Assembly: GCA_001829125.1 (NCBI GenBank)
Contig: MIAN01000257.1
Location: forward strand, 1 to 36,219
Source of the DNA: Spirochaetes bacterium GWB1_27_13
GTDB lineage: Bacteria > Spirochaetota > GWE2-31-10 > MWDO01
DNA length: 36,219 nt
Direction: 5' to 3'
Below the pieces are notes generated by a model that did no database searches, was not told where the DNA came from, and saw only the letters and a list, made by a program, of their open reading frames with translations. Shown here one piece after another: positions 17,037 to 26,394 of this stretch; position 1 is the first letter of the stretch; each line of letters starts with the position of its first letter. Both the position numbers and the translations under genes were made by a program.

Positions 17037-17246
17037 TTATATAGCAATAATCCTTTCAAAATATTCTTTTTTATCATATTCATTTAAATTATGTTTCAAA
17101 TTTGATTCTAATATCAACTGAATTGCCTCTTTTAGATTTTCGGTTACCTCATCTAATGTTTTTCCTTGAGAGTTTACTCCAGGAATTTCCTTTACAAATC
17201 CAGCAAACCATTCATCTTGCTTTATAATAACCGCTGTATAGTTCAT
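17037..17246 (-). CDS. hicB: HicB-family antitoxin (second locus)
   Basis: The 69-residue HicB core begins MNYTAVIIKQDEWFAGFVKEI, followed by PGVNSQGKTLDEVTENLKEA and a short C-terminal tail (EYFERIIAI). Like the first HicB, it lacks an obvious DNA-binding domain. GGAGAAA is 7 bases upstream of the ATG. The ribosome site almost touches the expected start point of the promoter formed by the inserted repeat element at 17271-17368, so the operon seems to be driven by that element. It neutralises the HicA encoded directly downstream. Confidence 0.85.
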   Translation of the reverse strand: MNYTAVIIKQDEWFAGFVKEIPGVNSQGKTLDEVTENLKEAIQLILESNLKHNLNEYDKKEYFERIIAI

Positions 17247-17264
17247 TAAATTTCTCCATTTATT

Positions 17265-17293
17265 TATATAGTGAACAGTTTTTAGTTTGTCAG
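17265..17293 (-). promoter_or_regulatory. Element-derived promoter driving the second hicBA
   Basis: On the minus strand CTGACA (17293-17288) in the element edge, exactly 17 bp, then TATATA (17270-17265) in the flanking target. This is the same arrangement as at 543-571. The expected start near 17258 lies just before the hicB ribosome site. Confidence 0.6.
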
Positions 17294-17368
17294 AAACTAT
17301 AAAAGTTAATTACTTTAACATCAAGTAATTAGATAAATTCAATCTGTGACAATCTAAAAAATCTATGT
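17271..17368 (-). mobile_element. Small non-autonomous element, full copy 2, upstream of hicB
   Basis: This 98-bp copy is flanked by TATA at 17267-17270 and 17369-17372. It shares with the copy at 458-567 the strings CAGTTTTTAGTTTGTC/AAGTTTTTAGTTTGTC, AAAAGTTAATTA and AATCTGTGACAATCT, and the terminal TGTTATA. It lacks about 12 bases before the AATCTGTGACAATCT unit. Its hairpin (TAATTACTT at 17307-17315, AAGTAATTA at 17323-17331, 7-base loop) differs from that of copy 1 by a G-C to C-G swap that keeps pairing. Confidence 0.75.
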
Positions 17369-17435
17369 TATATATAAAATGTATTTAAATATTGTGAAAA
17401 AATCAAGAAAAAAATTAAATTATTTTTTCATTAAT

Positions 17436-18662
17436 TCATTCCCTTATAGCAATTGCTGGGTTTAGTCTTAATGCCCTAACCGCTGGTATGACACCAGCGA
17501 TAAATGAAATAAAAATACCTATAAAAACAAATAAAATCACATCTTCTATTCTTAATAATGGATAAATGATAGATTTCATAGGTACTGGCATTCCATTTGT
17601 TACACTTTCGCCAATATTTACTCCATATTTTTGAAAAAATAATGCTATTGGAGTACCAATTGCAGCACCGATTAGACTACCTATTATCCCAATGGTAAGA
17701 GATTCAAAAATAAAAGTAAGAGCAACAAATTTTGCTTTAAGTCCAATCGCTTGCAAAACACCTATTTCTTTAGTTCGTTCTAAGACAGTCATCATCATAG
17801 TATTTGCTATTGCCACAGTTGCAATTAACAGAAAAAAAGTAAAAATTAATGGGACTATAAAACCAATCACTTTAAAAATACTCTGAAAAAAACCTATTTC
17901 ATTTACACCAAAAACATCAAGCGAATTTTCTTTAATAAACTGATTCTTTAAGAGTTTTGCTTTAATTTCTTTAATATCATTAAAATTATTCAAAACACAA
18001 ATTACTTTTTGTGGATTATCACGATTTTTCAGCATTTTATAAGCATTTTCAAGTCTTATGTAGAATATTCTGTTAGCTTGATTTGTCTTAAAATCTGCAA
18101 TACCCATAATTTTAAACTTGCCTCCAGTAAAAGCACCGTGCACATCCCTACTCAAAAATGTAATCACTTCTCCAACTTTAACATTTAATTCTTTTGCTAT
18201 CTCAAGCCCAATAATTATTTCTTTTTCTACGCTTGCAAAATAAGAACCTAAAACAATACTATCTTCTAATTTAAGAGTTTCTTTTTCTGCAATTTCGTCA
18301 AAAGCATAGCCTCGTGAAGTGTAAGACTTGTCATTTTTAATAAAAAGACCACTAACATTAATTCTTGGAGTTGCAATTTTTATTTCTTTATATTGTATTA
18401 AAATAGAAATAAGAGTATCTAAATTTTCTATATTTTCATCCAAAGGATTCATTCTTTCTTTTTTGGTAAAAGATTTTTTTTGGATAACAATGTGTCCTGA
18501 TTCTCTAACAGAAAGTGAAATAATATCGTTTACTACCCCACTAAAATAAGCATTTCCTATGATTAGAATAGCTACAGCAAAAAAAATCGCAAATAAAGTT
18601 AAAAATGTTCGTCTTTTGTTTCGTGTTAAATTTTTTATAGAATAATTAACTAAATAGTACAT
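17436..18662 (-). CDS. FtsX/MacB-type ABC transporter permease B
   Basis: The 408-residue permease has the MacB/LolCE topology: SIKNLTRNKRRTFLTL and an N-terminal helix (about 20-42), a periplasmic domain to about 270, and three C-terminal helices. The FtsX signature is ERTKEIGVLQAIGLK and the C-terminus is AVRALRLNPAIAIRE, typical of the family. It is the last gene of an ATPase-permease-permease operon. Its ATG overlaps the upstream stop codon by one base (TAATG), so translation is coupled. It probably forms a heterodimer with permease A and handles a lipoprotein, peptide or lipid substrate. No dedicated substrate-binding or membrane-fusion protein is next to it. Confidence 0.9.
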   Translation of the reverse strand: MYYLVNYSIKNLTRNKRRTFLTLFAIFFAVAILIIGNAYFSGVVNDIISLSVRESGHIVIQKKSFTKKERMNPLDENIENLDTLISILIQYKEIKIATPRINVSGLFIKNDKSYTSRGYAFDEIAEKETLKLEDSIVLGSYFASVEKEIIIGLEIAKELNVKVGEVITFLSRDVHGAFTGGKFKIMGIADFKTNQANRIFYIRLENAYKMLKNRDNPQKVICVLNNFNDIKEIKAKLLKNQFIKENSLDVFGVNEIGFFQSIFKVIGFIVPLIFTFFLLIATVAIANTMMMTVLERTKEIGVLQAIGLKAKFVALTFIFESLTIGIIGSLIGAAIGTPIALFFQKYGVNIGESVTNGMPVPMKSIIYPLLRIEDVILFVFIGIFISFIAGVIPAVRALRLNPAIAIRE

Positions 18663-19915
18663 TATTTGTTACCTCTTAAGATTAACGCTATATTTAATTT
18701 TGTTGCTTTTATAGAAGGATATAAAGTTGCCAAAGCAGATGTTATCATACCAATTATTACAGCAAGTGGGAAAAAATACCAATCAATATATCCATAAATT
18801 TTACTTGGAGCATTTGAAATTAAATCTGAGTTAGAAATATTTATACCAAAATTTGATAAAATTGTTATAGGTAGAATGCTAATTACTATTGCAAAAACAC
18901 CTCCTATAAATCCAATAATCATTCCTTCAAAAAGAAAAACTAAAATAATTTTTCTATCTTTCATTCCAATTGCAGCAAGTGTCCCAATCTCTTTAGTTCG
19001 TTCAAAAACAGCCATAAGCATAGTATTTGTAATACCAGCAATTGCAAGAATCAGTAAAAAAATAATTATCAATTGCTGTGCTTTTTGTCTTATCCCAAAA
19101 AATGTAAGTAAATCTGAAATTTGCTCTGTAAAAGTGTAAATTTGAAGGTTATTATCAAGATTTTGGGCTATTTTGGCTTTTATTGCTTGTAATTCTTTTT
19201 CGTTCGTGTTATGGTAAAAAATATTTATTTCTGACACATCGCCTTCCGTATCACCAAGAGATATAGCATCCTCTATTTTCATTATTACAGAGAATGCGTC
19301 GATTTCTGGATTTTCTGTATTTACAACACCAATTATTTTGTAAACTAACGCATTATGTACATTATTTTTTGTTCTTGTGTATAAAGAAATTTCATCACCA
19401 ATATTTAACTCCAAATCAGACAAAAGAGTTTTACCGACAAGACAAGTGTAAGGCTCTTCTTTTAATTGTGTAAGAATTTCTTTTTTATTGTTATCTGGCG
19501 TAAAAATTCCATTCAAAACCTTAAAAACTCCAATATCATTTGTTAAATCAAGCCCAGTAACATTACACATAGTTTCATTTATACTGATTATAAGTCTAGC
19601 TCTGTATTTTAGCCTTTTTGCTACTTTTAAGTTTGGATTTTCTTTTTTGAGTTGTTTTATCGTAGAATCTGGGTTTACAATCAAGTTTTCTAAAGGAATC
19701 TCGTTTCTATCTATAAAATACTCTTTATTATAAATTTTAATTGCTGGTGTTGTTGTATCAAACAAATTACGAATTGTTGTCTTTTCTATCCCATTTATGA
19801 TAGTTGTAGAAAGTAAAAATGCCAAAATGCCGATAGTAATAGCCAAAAATGTTAAAAAAGTTCGTTTTTTATTCCTTAGCACATTTCTATAAGAAAGTTT
19901 AATTAAACTAATCAT
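18662..19915 (-). CDS. FtsX/MacB-type ABC transporter permease A
   Basis: The 417-residue permease has SYRNVLRNKKRTFLTFLAI at its N-terminus, one helix, a periplasmic domain (about 45-275) and three C-terminal helices with ERTKEIGTLAAIGMKDRKI. Its start overlaps the ATPase stop by 4 bases (ATGA). The close resemblance to permease B and to the pair at 6929-9484 suggests repeated duplication of one permease type within this genome. Confidence 0.9.
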   Translation of the reverse strand: MISLIKLSYRNVLRNKKRTFLTFLAITIGILAFLLSTTIINGIEKTTIRNLFDTTTPAIKIYNKEYFIDRNEIPLENLIVNPDSTIKQLKKENPNLKVAKRLKYRARLIISINETMCNVTGLDLTNDIGVFKVLNGIFTPDNNKKEILTQLKEEPYTCLVGKTLLSDLELNIGDEISLYTRTKNNVHNALVYKIIGVVNTENPEIDAFSVIMKIEDAISLGDTEGDVSEINIFYHNTNEKELQAIKAKIAQNLDNNLQIYTFTEQISDLLTFFGIRQKAQQLIIIFLLILAIAGITNTMLMAVFERTKEIGTLAAIGMKDRKIILVFLFEGMIIGFIGGVFAIVISILPITILSNFGINISNSDLISNAPSKIYGYIDWYFFPLAVIIGMITSALATLYPSIKATKLNIALILRGNK

Positions 19916-20601
19916 TTTCTTTCATCCTTAACAATATTTCCGTCTTCGAGAGTAACTAACCTTTTGGCAAATGACATAATTTTTGGGTCGTGTGTAGAAA
20001 AAACAAAAGTTGTTTTTAAAGACTCATTCATATGTCTCATTAAGTCTAATATTTCGCCAGCAGTTTTTGAGTCAAGGTTTGCAGTAGGTTCATCTGCTAA
20101 AATAATTATCGGTTTTTTAACCAAAGCCCTTGCAATAGCAACTCGTTGTTGTTGTCCACCAGACATATGAGTTGGGAGTCTGTCTTTTAATTGTTCTATA
20201 CCGACTTTTCTTAAGATTTCTCTAACCATATCTTCTCGTTGTTTTTTGTTTTTGATATTCTCAAGTAACAGTGGAAACTCGACATTTTCATAGGCACTCA
20301 AAACAGGTATCAAATTAAAACTCTGGAAAATAAAGCCAATCTTTTGGTTTCTTAAGTCTGCAAGCGTATTTTTATTATAATTGTTTATTAGTTCTTTTTC
20401 GATGTAAATATTTCCTTTTTCTGGTTTGTCAAGGCATCCTAATAAATTCAAAATCGTTGTTTTACCAGAGCCTGATGGTCCAACAAATGCAACCATGTCT
20501 TCGCTTTCGATTTCAAAATTAATATTTTTTAAAACAGGTATTTGAATTTCGTTTATGTGATAAGATTTTGTTACATTTTCAAATTTTGCTATAACTGCCA
20601 T
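19912..20601 (-). CDS. LolD/MacB-type ABC transporter ATPase
   Basis: The 229-residue ATPase powers the two permeases encoded downstream. It has all motifs: Walker A GPSGSGKTT (41-49), Q-loop Gln93 (FQSFNLIP), signature SGGQQQR (147-153), Walker B ILADEP (167-172), D-loop and H-loop His204 (STHD). FQSFNLIPVLSAYENVEFP is the form shared by the LolD/MacB/FtsE group. AGAGG lies about 7 bases before the ATG. It is first in an operon with overlapping starts. It may also serve the permease pair at 6929-9484, which has no ATPase of its own here. Confidence 0.93.
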   Translation of the reverse strand: MAVIAKFENVTKSYHINEIQIPVLKNINFEIESEDMVAFVGPSGSGKTTILNLLGCLDKPEKGNIYIEKELINNYNKNTLADLRNQKIGFIFQSFNLIPVLSAYENVEFPLLLENIKNKKQREDMVREILRKVGIEQLKDRLPTHMSGGQQQRVAIARALVKKPIIILADEPTANLDSKTAGEILDLMRHMNESLKTTFVFSTHDPKIMSFAKRLVTLEDGNIVKDERK

Positions 20602-20641
20602 TTTTTCCTCTTTAATTTAGGTAAATTTACAAACTGCAAAA

Positions 20642-20670
20642 ATTATACTATTAAATCTATTTGTATTCAA
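20642..20670 (-). promoter_or_regulatory. Promoter of the ABC transporter operon
   Basis: On the minus strand TTGAAT (20670-20665), 17 bp, TATAAT (20647-20642), about 40 bases upstream of the ATPase ATG. Confidence 0.55.
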
Positions 20671-20748
20671 GAGAAACTTTAATGAATTAAAAAATCTTGT
20701 TTTATAAAAATATATGATTGGTTTTTTTGATAATGATGGAATGAAATT

Positions 20749-20818
20749 TCTCACAAAGGCACGAAGAACACAAAGGGTAGAATATTTCTTACTCTGTGTC
20801 TTTACGTCCTCTGTGAGA
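20749..20818. repeat. Dispersed inverted repeat with TCTCACAAAGG ends
   Basis: TCTCACAAAGGCACGAAG at the left (from 20749) and its imperfect complement ending CCTCTGTGAGA (20808-20818) form a long imperfect hairpin; text such as CACAAAG and CTGTGTCTTTACG fills the arms. It has a much higher GC content than its surroundings. A T run follows (20824-20830) just before the glyS stop codon. The same type of sequence is a known class of intergenic dispersed repeat in many unrelated bacterial genomes (recollection). It lies just downstream of the glyS stop codon and may act as its terminator. Confidence 0.6.
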
Positions 20819-20834
20819 GCGTTCTTTTTTTAAA

Positions 20835-22172
20835 CTATTTTCTCTTGTAATTTTTGATTTCTTCTCTTATGATAGAAACCAAATCTTTAATACTAACTCT
20901 TCTTTGTTCCATTGAGTCTCTAAATCTTAATGTTACAGTGTCGTCATCTTTTGTTTGATAATCGATTGTTACCCCAAAAGGAGTCCCAATTTCATCCTGT
21001 CTTGCGTATCTTTTACCAATAGAGCCAGATTCATCATAGAATGTTGTATAAAATTCTCTTAACTCAGACTCGATTTTTTCTGCGATGTCAGGAAGTCCAT
21101 CTTTTTTAACAAGTGGTAAAATAGCAACTTTAATAGGAGCTATTTTTGGATGGAAATGTAGTACGACTCTTGACTCACCATTTTCTTTAACTTCTTCATC
21201 ATAAGCATCGAGTAAGAATGCTAAAGTCGCTCTATCAGCCCCTGCTGCTGGCTCTATTACATAAGGTAAATATTTTTCTTTTGTTTGGTCATCAAAATAA
21301 CTCAAGTCTTTACCACTATGTTCTTGGTGTGTCTTTAGATCAAAATCTGTTCTATTTGCAATGCCTTCAAGTTCGTCCCAGCCCCATGGGTAGAGGTATT
21401 CCACATCTGCACAACCTTTTGCATAGTGAGCTAGTTCGTTTTTAGCATGTTCTCTTATCCTAATGTTTTCTTCTTTAATACCAAATTGGCTATACCATTT
21501 TCGTCTTTCTTCAACCCAATATTTATACCATTGTTCATCTTCGCCAGGTTTTACAAAAAATTCCATTTCCATTTGTTCGAATTCACGAGTTCTAAAAGTA
21601 AAATTACCCGGTGTTATTTCATTTCTAAAAGATTTACCAACTTGAGCAATACCAAAAGGAGGTTTCATCCTCGAAGATGTTTGAACATTCTTAAAATTTA
21701 CAAAAATCCCCTGTGCAGTCTCTGGTCTCATATAAACAACAGCAGACGAATCTTCAACTGGTCCCATAAAAGTTTTAAACATGAGGTTGAAATTTCTTGC
21801 CTCAGTTAGCTCTCCATTACATTCAGGACAATGTTTTGGGTCTGTAAGTTTATCTTGTCTCCATCTTTTTTTACATTCTTTACAGTCAACAAGAGGATCA
21901 GTAAAATTTTTTAGGTGTCCAGATGCTTCCCAAACTTTTGGTGACATCAAAATTGCACAATCAACGCCAACTATATCATTTCTACGGTGAACCATTGCTT
22001 CCCACCATGCGTTTTTTACATTTCTTTTTAATTCAACACCAATAGGGCCATAGTCCCAGCAAGAGTTTAACCCACCATAGACTTCTGATGATTGAAAAAC
22101 AAATCCTCTTCTTTTTGCTAAAGAAACTATTTTATCCATTAAATTATTTTCATTCTCTTTTTCTTTTGCCAT
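20835..22172 (-). CDS. glyS: Glycyl-tRNA synthetase, class II homodimeric type
   Basis: The 445-residue single-chain (bacterial/eukaryotic alpha2) GlyRS charges tRNA-Gly; it is not the alpha2beta2 GlyQ/GlyS form. Visible motifs are [13 protein letters not shown] (motif 1 region), a four-cysteine zinc site (Cys97, Cys100, Cys115, Cys118), [10 protein letters not shown], motif 2 with VGKSFRNEI (178-186), and motif 3 [10 protein letters not shown] (311-320). The C-terminal anticodon-binding domain starts at about 345 with [12 protein letters not shown]. The length is normal. GGAG is 7 bases before the ATG; no T-box leader is visible, only a simple promoter. Confidence 0.96.
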   Translation of the reverse strand: MAKEKENENNLMDKIVSLAKRRGFVFQSSEVYGGLNSCWDYGPIGVELKRNVKNAWWEAMVHRRNDIVGVDCAILMSPKVWEASGHLKNFTDPLVDCKECKKRWRQDKLTDPKHCPECNGELTEARNFNLMFKTFMGPVEDSSAVVYMRPETAQGIFVNFKNVQTSSRMKPPFGIAQVGKSFRNEITPGNFTFRTREFEQMEMEFFVKPGEDEQWYKYWVEERRKWYSQFGIKEENIRIREHAKNELAHYAKGCADVEYLYPWGWDELEGIANRTDFDLKTHQEHSGKDLSYFDDQTKEKYLPYVIEPAAGADRATLAFLLDAYDEEVKENGESRVVLHFHPKIAPIKVAILPLVKKDGLPDIAEKIESELREFYTTFYDESGSIGKRYARQDEIGTPFGVTIDYQTKDDDTVTLRFRDSMEQRRVSIKDLVSIIREEIKNYKRK

Positions 22173-22201
22173 TCATATTCTCCAATTTGATAATTTGTAA
22201 C

Positions 22202-22230
22202 AATATACCAAAAGAAATTCATTTTGTCAC
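22202..22230 (-). promoter_or_regulatory. glyS promoter
   Basis: On the minus strand GTGACA (22230-22225), 17 bp, TATATT (22207-22202), 30 bases upstream of the glyS ATG. Confidence 0.5.
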
Positions 22231-22575
22231 AAAATTTTGTTATTTGATTAGAAAAATTATTCCCTAATTTTTTTTATTATAGCAATATTTTACTATTTTC
22301 ACAATAAGAATACCCCAAAATATAACCTATTTAATTATGACAATTGGTATTACGCCCCTATAAATGAAACAAAAACTAACTCTTCTGACAAATTACTCAG
22401 TTTTAATCTTACTGAAAAATTTTAACACAAATTTTCTTTTTTATTATATTTATTTCATGTTATCTATTATTTTTCGGGCTATAATTTAATAGTTAAAACA
22501 GAAAAGCCTGCATCCCTGATAGCTGGAAAATTGTTTTTAGGATTAAGATTTTTTAATTATTTTATTGTAAATACA

Positions 22576-22604
22576 TAGACATATTTATAAATTTAAATTA
22601 TAAT
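22576..22604 (+). promoter_or_regulatory. Promoter of the unknown two-gene unit
   Basis: TAGACA (22576-22581), exactly 17 bp, TATAAT (22599-22604). The expected start is near 22611, ahead of GGAGG at 22639-22643. Confidence 0.6.
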
Positions 22605-22653
22605 TTGCTTTCTTATAAAAATGTTATATACTTTATATGGAGGAATAACTAAA

Positions 22654-23172
22654 ATGATTGACAGAAAAGTTTATGGTATAGGTAAAATGATAATTGAAAA
22701 TATTCACAAATCCACACCTATTTTATTACCATCATTACATTTTATGGTTTTTCAATATGACGATGGTTTTGAAGCTTATTGCCTTGAACTTAATTTATCC
22801 TCATTTGGGAGTGAAGATAAAATTGCAGTAAACGATTTATCTTTACAAATTTCAGATTTTATTGAAAATATTTTTAGTAAAGGTGAAAAAGCCAAAGACA
22901 TTTTATTAAATGTTGTTTCTGATACGACAAACTCGGAGTACTGGGCTGAGTATAGAAAAATTAGTTTCTCTTTAGGTTTATCTGGAGTAAGTACAGATAT
23001 AACAACAAAACTAATTGAGCAAATGAGAGAATTAAAAAATACAATTTCTTATTATGAATCTTTATTAGAATTAGCAAAAATAGTTAGTAAAAAACAAAAA
23101 GATTCTCCTGAAAATCAAAATTGTTTTATAGCAAAACCAATAAATTATGAATTATTAAAAAAATCAGCATGA
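22654..23172 (+). CDS. Protein of unknown function with a HicB-like strand pattern and C-terminal coiled coil
   Basis: The 172-residue protein is not recognised. Residues about 20-60 (FMVFQYDDGFEAYCLELNL, then a DLS-containing helix) resemble the first strands of a HicB-like partial RNase-H fold, but the SQG signature is absent. A helical stretch (about 110-150, with KLIEQMRELKNTISYYESLL) looks like a coiled coil for dimerisation. An ATG at 22621 is in frame, but GGAGG (22639-22643) fits the ATG at 22654. The stop codon overlaps the next start (ATGA), as in toxin-antitoxin operons. The antitoxin-like reading is an inference from size, order and overlap only. Confidence 0.6.
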   Translation: MIDRKVYGIGKMIIENIHKSTPILLPSLHFMVFQYDDGFEAYCLELNLSSFGSEDKIAVNDLSLQISDFIENIFSKGEKAKDILLNVVSDTTNSEYWAEYRKISFSLGLSGVSTDITTKLIEQMRELKNTISYYESLLELAKIVSKKQKDSPENQNCFIAKPINYELLKKSA

Positions 23173-23438
23173 ATTCTATAATTTATAACGCAGAATGTTT
23201 TTTTAATCTTATCAACAGCAAAGATATACTTGAATCTAAGGTTATTCTGCCTCCAGCAAAGATAGGAGAAACTAAAAAGACAATAGAATTAAGTACTCAT
23301 CATAATGGATTAGCTTTTTTCGACATTATCTATCCAGAAAAGTATATACGTTTTACAGTGGCAGTTGAAATGTTTTTAAAAAAATATGGGATAGATAAAT
23401 CCTTATTAGATATTTGTTTAATAAAACCAAATTCATAA
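23169..23438 (+). CDS. Small protein of unknown function, partner of the preceding gene
   Basis: The 89-residue soluble protein starts inside the stop codon of the upstream gene. Distinctive text is ESKVILPPAKIGETKKTIEL, then STHHNGLAFFDIIYP and FLKKYGIDKSLLDICLI. The His-His pair followed by an aromatic strand and a C-terminal helix is loosely like small toxins of the HicA size class, but the HicA PxHxEI turn is missing. I cannot assign a family. Two coupled small genes under one promoter, followed by a compositionally odd non-coding stretch, fit a mobile two-gene module. Confidence 0.55.
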   Translation: MNSIIYNAECFFNLINSKDILESKVILPPAKIGETKKTIELSTHHNGLAFFDIIYPEKYIRFTVAVEMFLKKYGIDKSLLDICLIKPNS

Positions 23439-23800
23439 CATAACGCCATACTTGGCTTATTTATACAGCCCAAAAAATGACAGACAACAAAGCGTATGAC
23501 TTCATTCACTATCGCTTATTACGCCATAAAGAGGATATTTTCGTCGATTTTCGGTGATTATTATAGATTTTGATTAAGTATGTAAGTTTTACTGTGATAT
23601 ACGCCGAAAACATCTCATACACTCTGAACGTTATTCGCATCTTTTATGATTTTAACTAATATTAATTATTGCTAAAAAAAGTTAATAGTTGGTACAAATA
23701 AAAGACCTATCAGGTTTTTGAAACTAGACAGGTCTAAAATCTCCAATTCTATGTAAAAAACATATTTTTTATTCTTTGTTTCTACATCTATGGAAAACAT
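23439..23800. other. 362-bp intergenic stretch with compositionally distinct sequence and a repeat
   Basis: From about 23440 to 23640 the DNA is noticeably GC-richer than its neighbours and has no open frame of useful length. It contains short inverted pieces: ATAACG at 23440-23445 against CGTTAT at 23629-23634, GGCT/AGCC at about 23454-23470, and AAGCG/CGCTT around 23490-23517. I cannot identify it. The rest is AT-rich and carries the ACCTGACAGG-type repeat at 23703-23735. Confidence 0.4.
23703..23735. repeat. Dispersed ACCTGACAGG-type inverted repeat, copy 2
   Basis: AGACCTATCAGGTTT (23703-23717) and AAACTAGACAGGTCT (23721-23735) flank the same TTG loop as the copy at 16784-16812, with three mismatches in the 15-bp stem. 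It lies downstream of clpB on the converging side. It is a decayed copy of the same repeat. Confidence 0.55.
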
Positions 23801-26377
23801 TTATTCTTTATTAAAAAGAAGGGTATTTTCATTAAAATCGACTTTTATTACATCTTTTTCTTTAAAATTACCAGAAATCATCTCTTTTGCAAGTTGATTT
23901 TCAATATAACTCTGAATTGCCCTTTTTAGTGGTCTTGCACCAAATTGTGGGTCAAAACCAATCTCTGTGATAAAATTAATTAATTTATCACTAAATTTTA
24001 ACTCAATTTGTTTCTCTAAAAGTCTTTCTGCCAAATGCTTTAGTTGAATTTTAACAATATCAGCAATATGTGTTTTATCTAATTTATGAAATAAAATAAT
24101 ATCATCAATTCTATTTAAAAATTCTGGTTTAAAAAAACTGTGAATTTCTTTAAAAATTAAATCTTTCACTTCTTCCAAATTTACAGCTTCTTTAATATAC
24201 AGAGAACCAATATTACTTGTCATGATTACAATTGTATTCTTAAAATCAATTATTCGCCCTTGCCCATCAGTAAGTCTTCCATCATCGAGTAGCTGAAGCA
24301 AAATATTAAAAACATCCTGATGTGCTTTTTCTATCTCATCAAAAAGTATTACAGAATAAGGTCGTCTTCTAACAGTCTCAGTAAGTTGCCCGCCCTCTTC
24401 GTATCCAACATACCCAGGAGGAGCACCAATTAATTTTGCAACACTATGTTTTTCCATATATTCTGACATATCAATACGAGTCATAGCCTTCACATCATCA
24501 AACAAAAATTTGGCAAGCGATTTGGCAAGTTCTGTTTTACCAACACCAGTAGGTCCTGCAAATATAAATGACCCTATTGGGCGGTTCAGGTCAGAAATAC
24601 CTGCTTTATTTCTTCTTATTGCATCACTTACAGCAGAAATAGCTTCATCCTGACCAACGATTGATTGGTGAAGGTGAGTTTCGAGCTGTAAAAGTTTTTC
24701 TTTCTCGCTTTCAAGCATTTTTTTGACAGGAATTCCAGTCCAGTTAGAAATAACAAAAGCAATGTCTTCCTCTGTAACTTCTTCTCTTAAAAGACTCGTG
24801 TTTTGGTGGAGGTCTTCGAGTTTTTCAGAAAGTTCGGAGAGTTTTTTTTCGAGGTTAATTTTTTCACCATATTTAATTTTACTTGCCTCAGTAAGGTTTC
24901 CTTGTCTTATGTATTCTTCCTCTTTTCCTCGCAATTCTTCAAGTTGTGCTTTAGCCTGCCCAATTTCTTCAATGACTTTCTTTTCGTTAGTCCATTGGAG
25001 TTTCATAGCATTTGCTTTATCTTTAAAGTCGTTTAGCTCAATATCAAGTTTTTGCAATCTATCTTTTGATACTTCGTCTGTTTCTCGAAGTAACGCTTGT
25101 TTTTCCATCTCAAGTTGAAGGATTTTTCTTTCGATTTTATCAATCTCTTCTGGTTGACTCTCAATTTGCATTTTTAGTCTACTTGCAGCCTCATCGATTA
25201 GATCAATCGCCTTGTCTGGTAAAAATCTACTCGTAATATAACGATTTGACAAAACCGCAGCACTTACTATTGCACTATCTTGAATTCTAACCTTATGATG
25301 AACTTCGTATCTTTCTTTTAGCCCACGCAAAATTGCAATTGTATCTTCAACAGTAGGCTCTTTTACATATACAGGTTGAAACCTTCTTTCCAATGCCGCA
25401 TCTTTTTCTATATGCTTGTACTCATCGAGTGTTGTAGCCCCAATGCAATGTATTTCACCTCTTGCAAGTGATGGCTTGAGAATATTTGAAGCATCCATCG
25501 AACCTTCTGCCTGTCCAGCCCCAACAAGAGTATGAAGTTCGTCAATAAAAAGTATAAATTGCCCCTCTGATTTTTGCACCTCATTTATTACAGCTTTTAG
25601 TCGTTCCTCAAACTCACCTCTAAACTTAGCCCCTGCAACAAGCATCGCTAAGTCTAATGCTAAAATCTTTTTCTCCTTTAGGCTCTGTGGAACATCTCCT
25701 TCTACAATCCGTTTAGCAAGTCCTTCAGCAATGGCAGTTTTTCCAACGCCCGGCTCTCCGATTAGTACTGGGTTATTTTTACTCCTTCGAGATAAAACTT
25801 GCATTACCCGCCTAATTTCCTCATCACGACCGATTACTGGATCGAGTTTGTTTTTGCGAGCAAGGTCTGTTAAGTCTTTAGTATATTTTTGCAACACTCT
25901 ATATTTTGATTCTGGGTCTTGGTCAGTTACTCGTTGGTTACCTCTTATATTTTTTAGTGCCAGTAGAATGTTTTGTTCATTAATACCAAGTTTTTTAAAT
26001 AAATCACTTAATTTATTTTTGAGTTGTAAAGTCCCGAGTATCAAATGTTCTGCTGATATAAACTCATCATTGAGTTTATTCATCTCTTTTTCTGCTTGAA
26101 TAATAAGTCTATTTAACTCACCCGATAAATATGGATTGCGGTTTTGTTCACCAACAATAGTCGGTTTTTGTGTCAAAAGACTCTCGATTTCTCTTTTTAC
26201 CCTCGTAGCTCCTACGCCAATAGAATCAAAAAGCGGAGTAACAATTCCTTCTTTTTGTTCGAGTAAAGCCAAAATCAAATGTTCAACATCAATCTCACTG
26301 TGATTTTTTTCCATAGTGATAGTTGATGCCTGCTGTATAGCTTGTTGTACCATTAATGTTAATTTATTGTAATCCAT
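23801..26377 (-). CDS. clpB: ClpB disaggregase (Hsp100)
   Basis: The 858-residue AAA+ chaperone works with DnaK to rescue aggregated proteins. It has an N-domain (1-145), NBD1 with Walker A GEPGVGKT (207-214) and Walker B LFIDE (276-280), the long coiled-coil middle domain (about 405-530) that marks ClpB rather than ClpA/ClpC, and NBD2 with Walker A GPTGVGKT (608-615) and Walker B ILFDE (677-681). [13 protein letters not shown] lies at the C-terminus. Pore loop 2 is [13 protein letters not shown]; pore loop 1 reads GAKFRGEFE, with Phe in place of the usual Tyr. AAAGGATTAG precedes the ATG. No CIRCE (HrcA) operator is visible upstream; instead the leader contains a dispersed repeat. Confidence 0.97.
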   Translation of the reverse strand: MDYNKLTLMVQQAIQQASTITMEKNHSEIDVEHLILALLEQKEGIVTPLFDSIGVGATRVKREIESLLTQKPTIVGEQNRNPYLSGELNRLIIQAEKEMNKLNDEFISAEHLILGTLQLKNKLSDLFKKLGINEQNILLALKNIRGNQRVTDQDPESKYRVLQKYTKDLTDLARKNKLDPVIGRDEEIRRVMQVLSRRSKNNPVLIGEPGVGKTAIAEGLAKRIVEGDVPQSLKEKKILALDLAMLVAGAKFRGEFEERLKAVINEVQKSEGQFILFIDELHTLVGAGQAEGSMDASNILKPSLARGEIHCIGATTLDEYKHIEKDAALERRFQPVYVKEPTVEDTIAILRGLKERYEVHHKVRIQDSAIVSAAVLSNRYITSRFLPDKAIDLIDEAASRLKMQIESQPEEIDKIERKILQLEMEKQALLRETDEVSKDRLQKLDIELNDFKDKANAMKLQWTNEKKVIEEIGQAKAQLEELRGKEEEYIRQGNLTEASKIKYGEKINLEKKLSELSEKLEDLHQNTSLLREEVTEEDIAFVISNWTGIPVKKMLESEKEKLLQLETHLHQSIVGQDEAISAVSDAIRRNKAGISDLNRPIGSFIFAGPTGVGKTELAKSLAKFLFDDVKAMTRIDMSEYMEKHSVAKLIGAPPGYVGYEEGGQLTETVRRRPYSVILFDEIEKAHQDVFNILLQLLDDGRLTDGQGRIIDFKNTIVIMTSNIGSLYIKEAVNLEEVKDLIFKEIHSFFKPEFLNRIDDIILFHKLDKTHIADIVKIQLKHLAERLLEKQIELKFSDKLINFITEIGFDPQFGARPLKRAIQSYIENQLAKEMISGNFKEKDVIKVDFNENTLLFNKE

Positions 26378-26394
26378 AGCTAATCCTTTTAAAT

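Larger units (their letters stand above)
22173..22653. other. 481-bp intergenic region between glyS and the unknown pair
   Basis: This region contains the glyS promoter on the left and the promoter of the two-gene unit on the right. Between them I see no gene, RNA gene or strong repeat. A slightly GC-richer patch (AAAAGCCTGCATCCCTGATAG, about 22503-22522) stands out but does not fold into anything I recognise. Confidence 0.4.

Noticed and set aside
22173-22653. Riboswitch or T-box upstream of glyS or the unknown pair
   Set aside because: No T-box sequence, anti-terminator or known riboswitch core could be found by eye; glyS has a short plain leader.
23440-23640. Integron attC site after the unknown gene pair
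   Set aside because: The outer inverted piece ATAACG...CGTTAT is suggestive, but the right end does not match GTTRRRY, the spacing is longer than usual attC sites, and no integrase or further cassette is present.
24723-25118. 131-codon frame opposite clpB, and similar long antisense frames opposite tgt, glyS, clpB and the Roco gene
   Set aside because: They mirror strongly conserved coding sequence, lack ribosome sites, and have serine/phenylalanine-rich composition typical of shadow frames.
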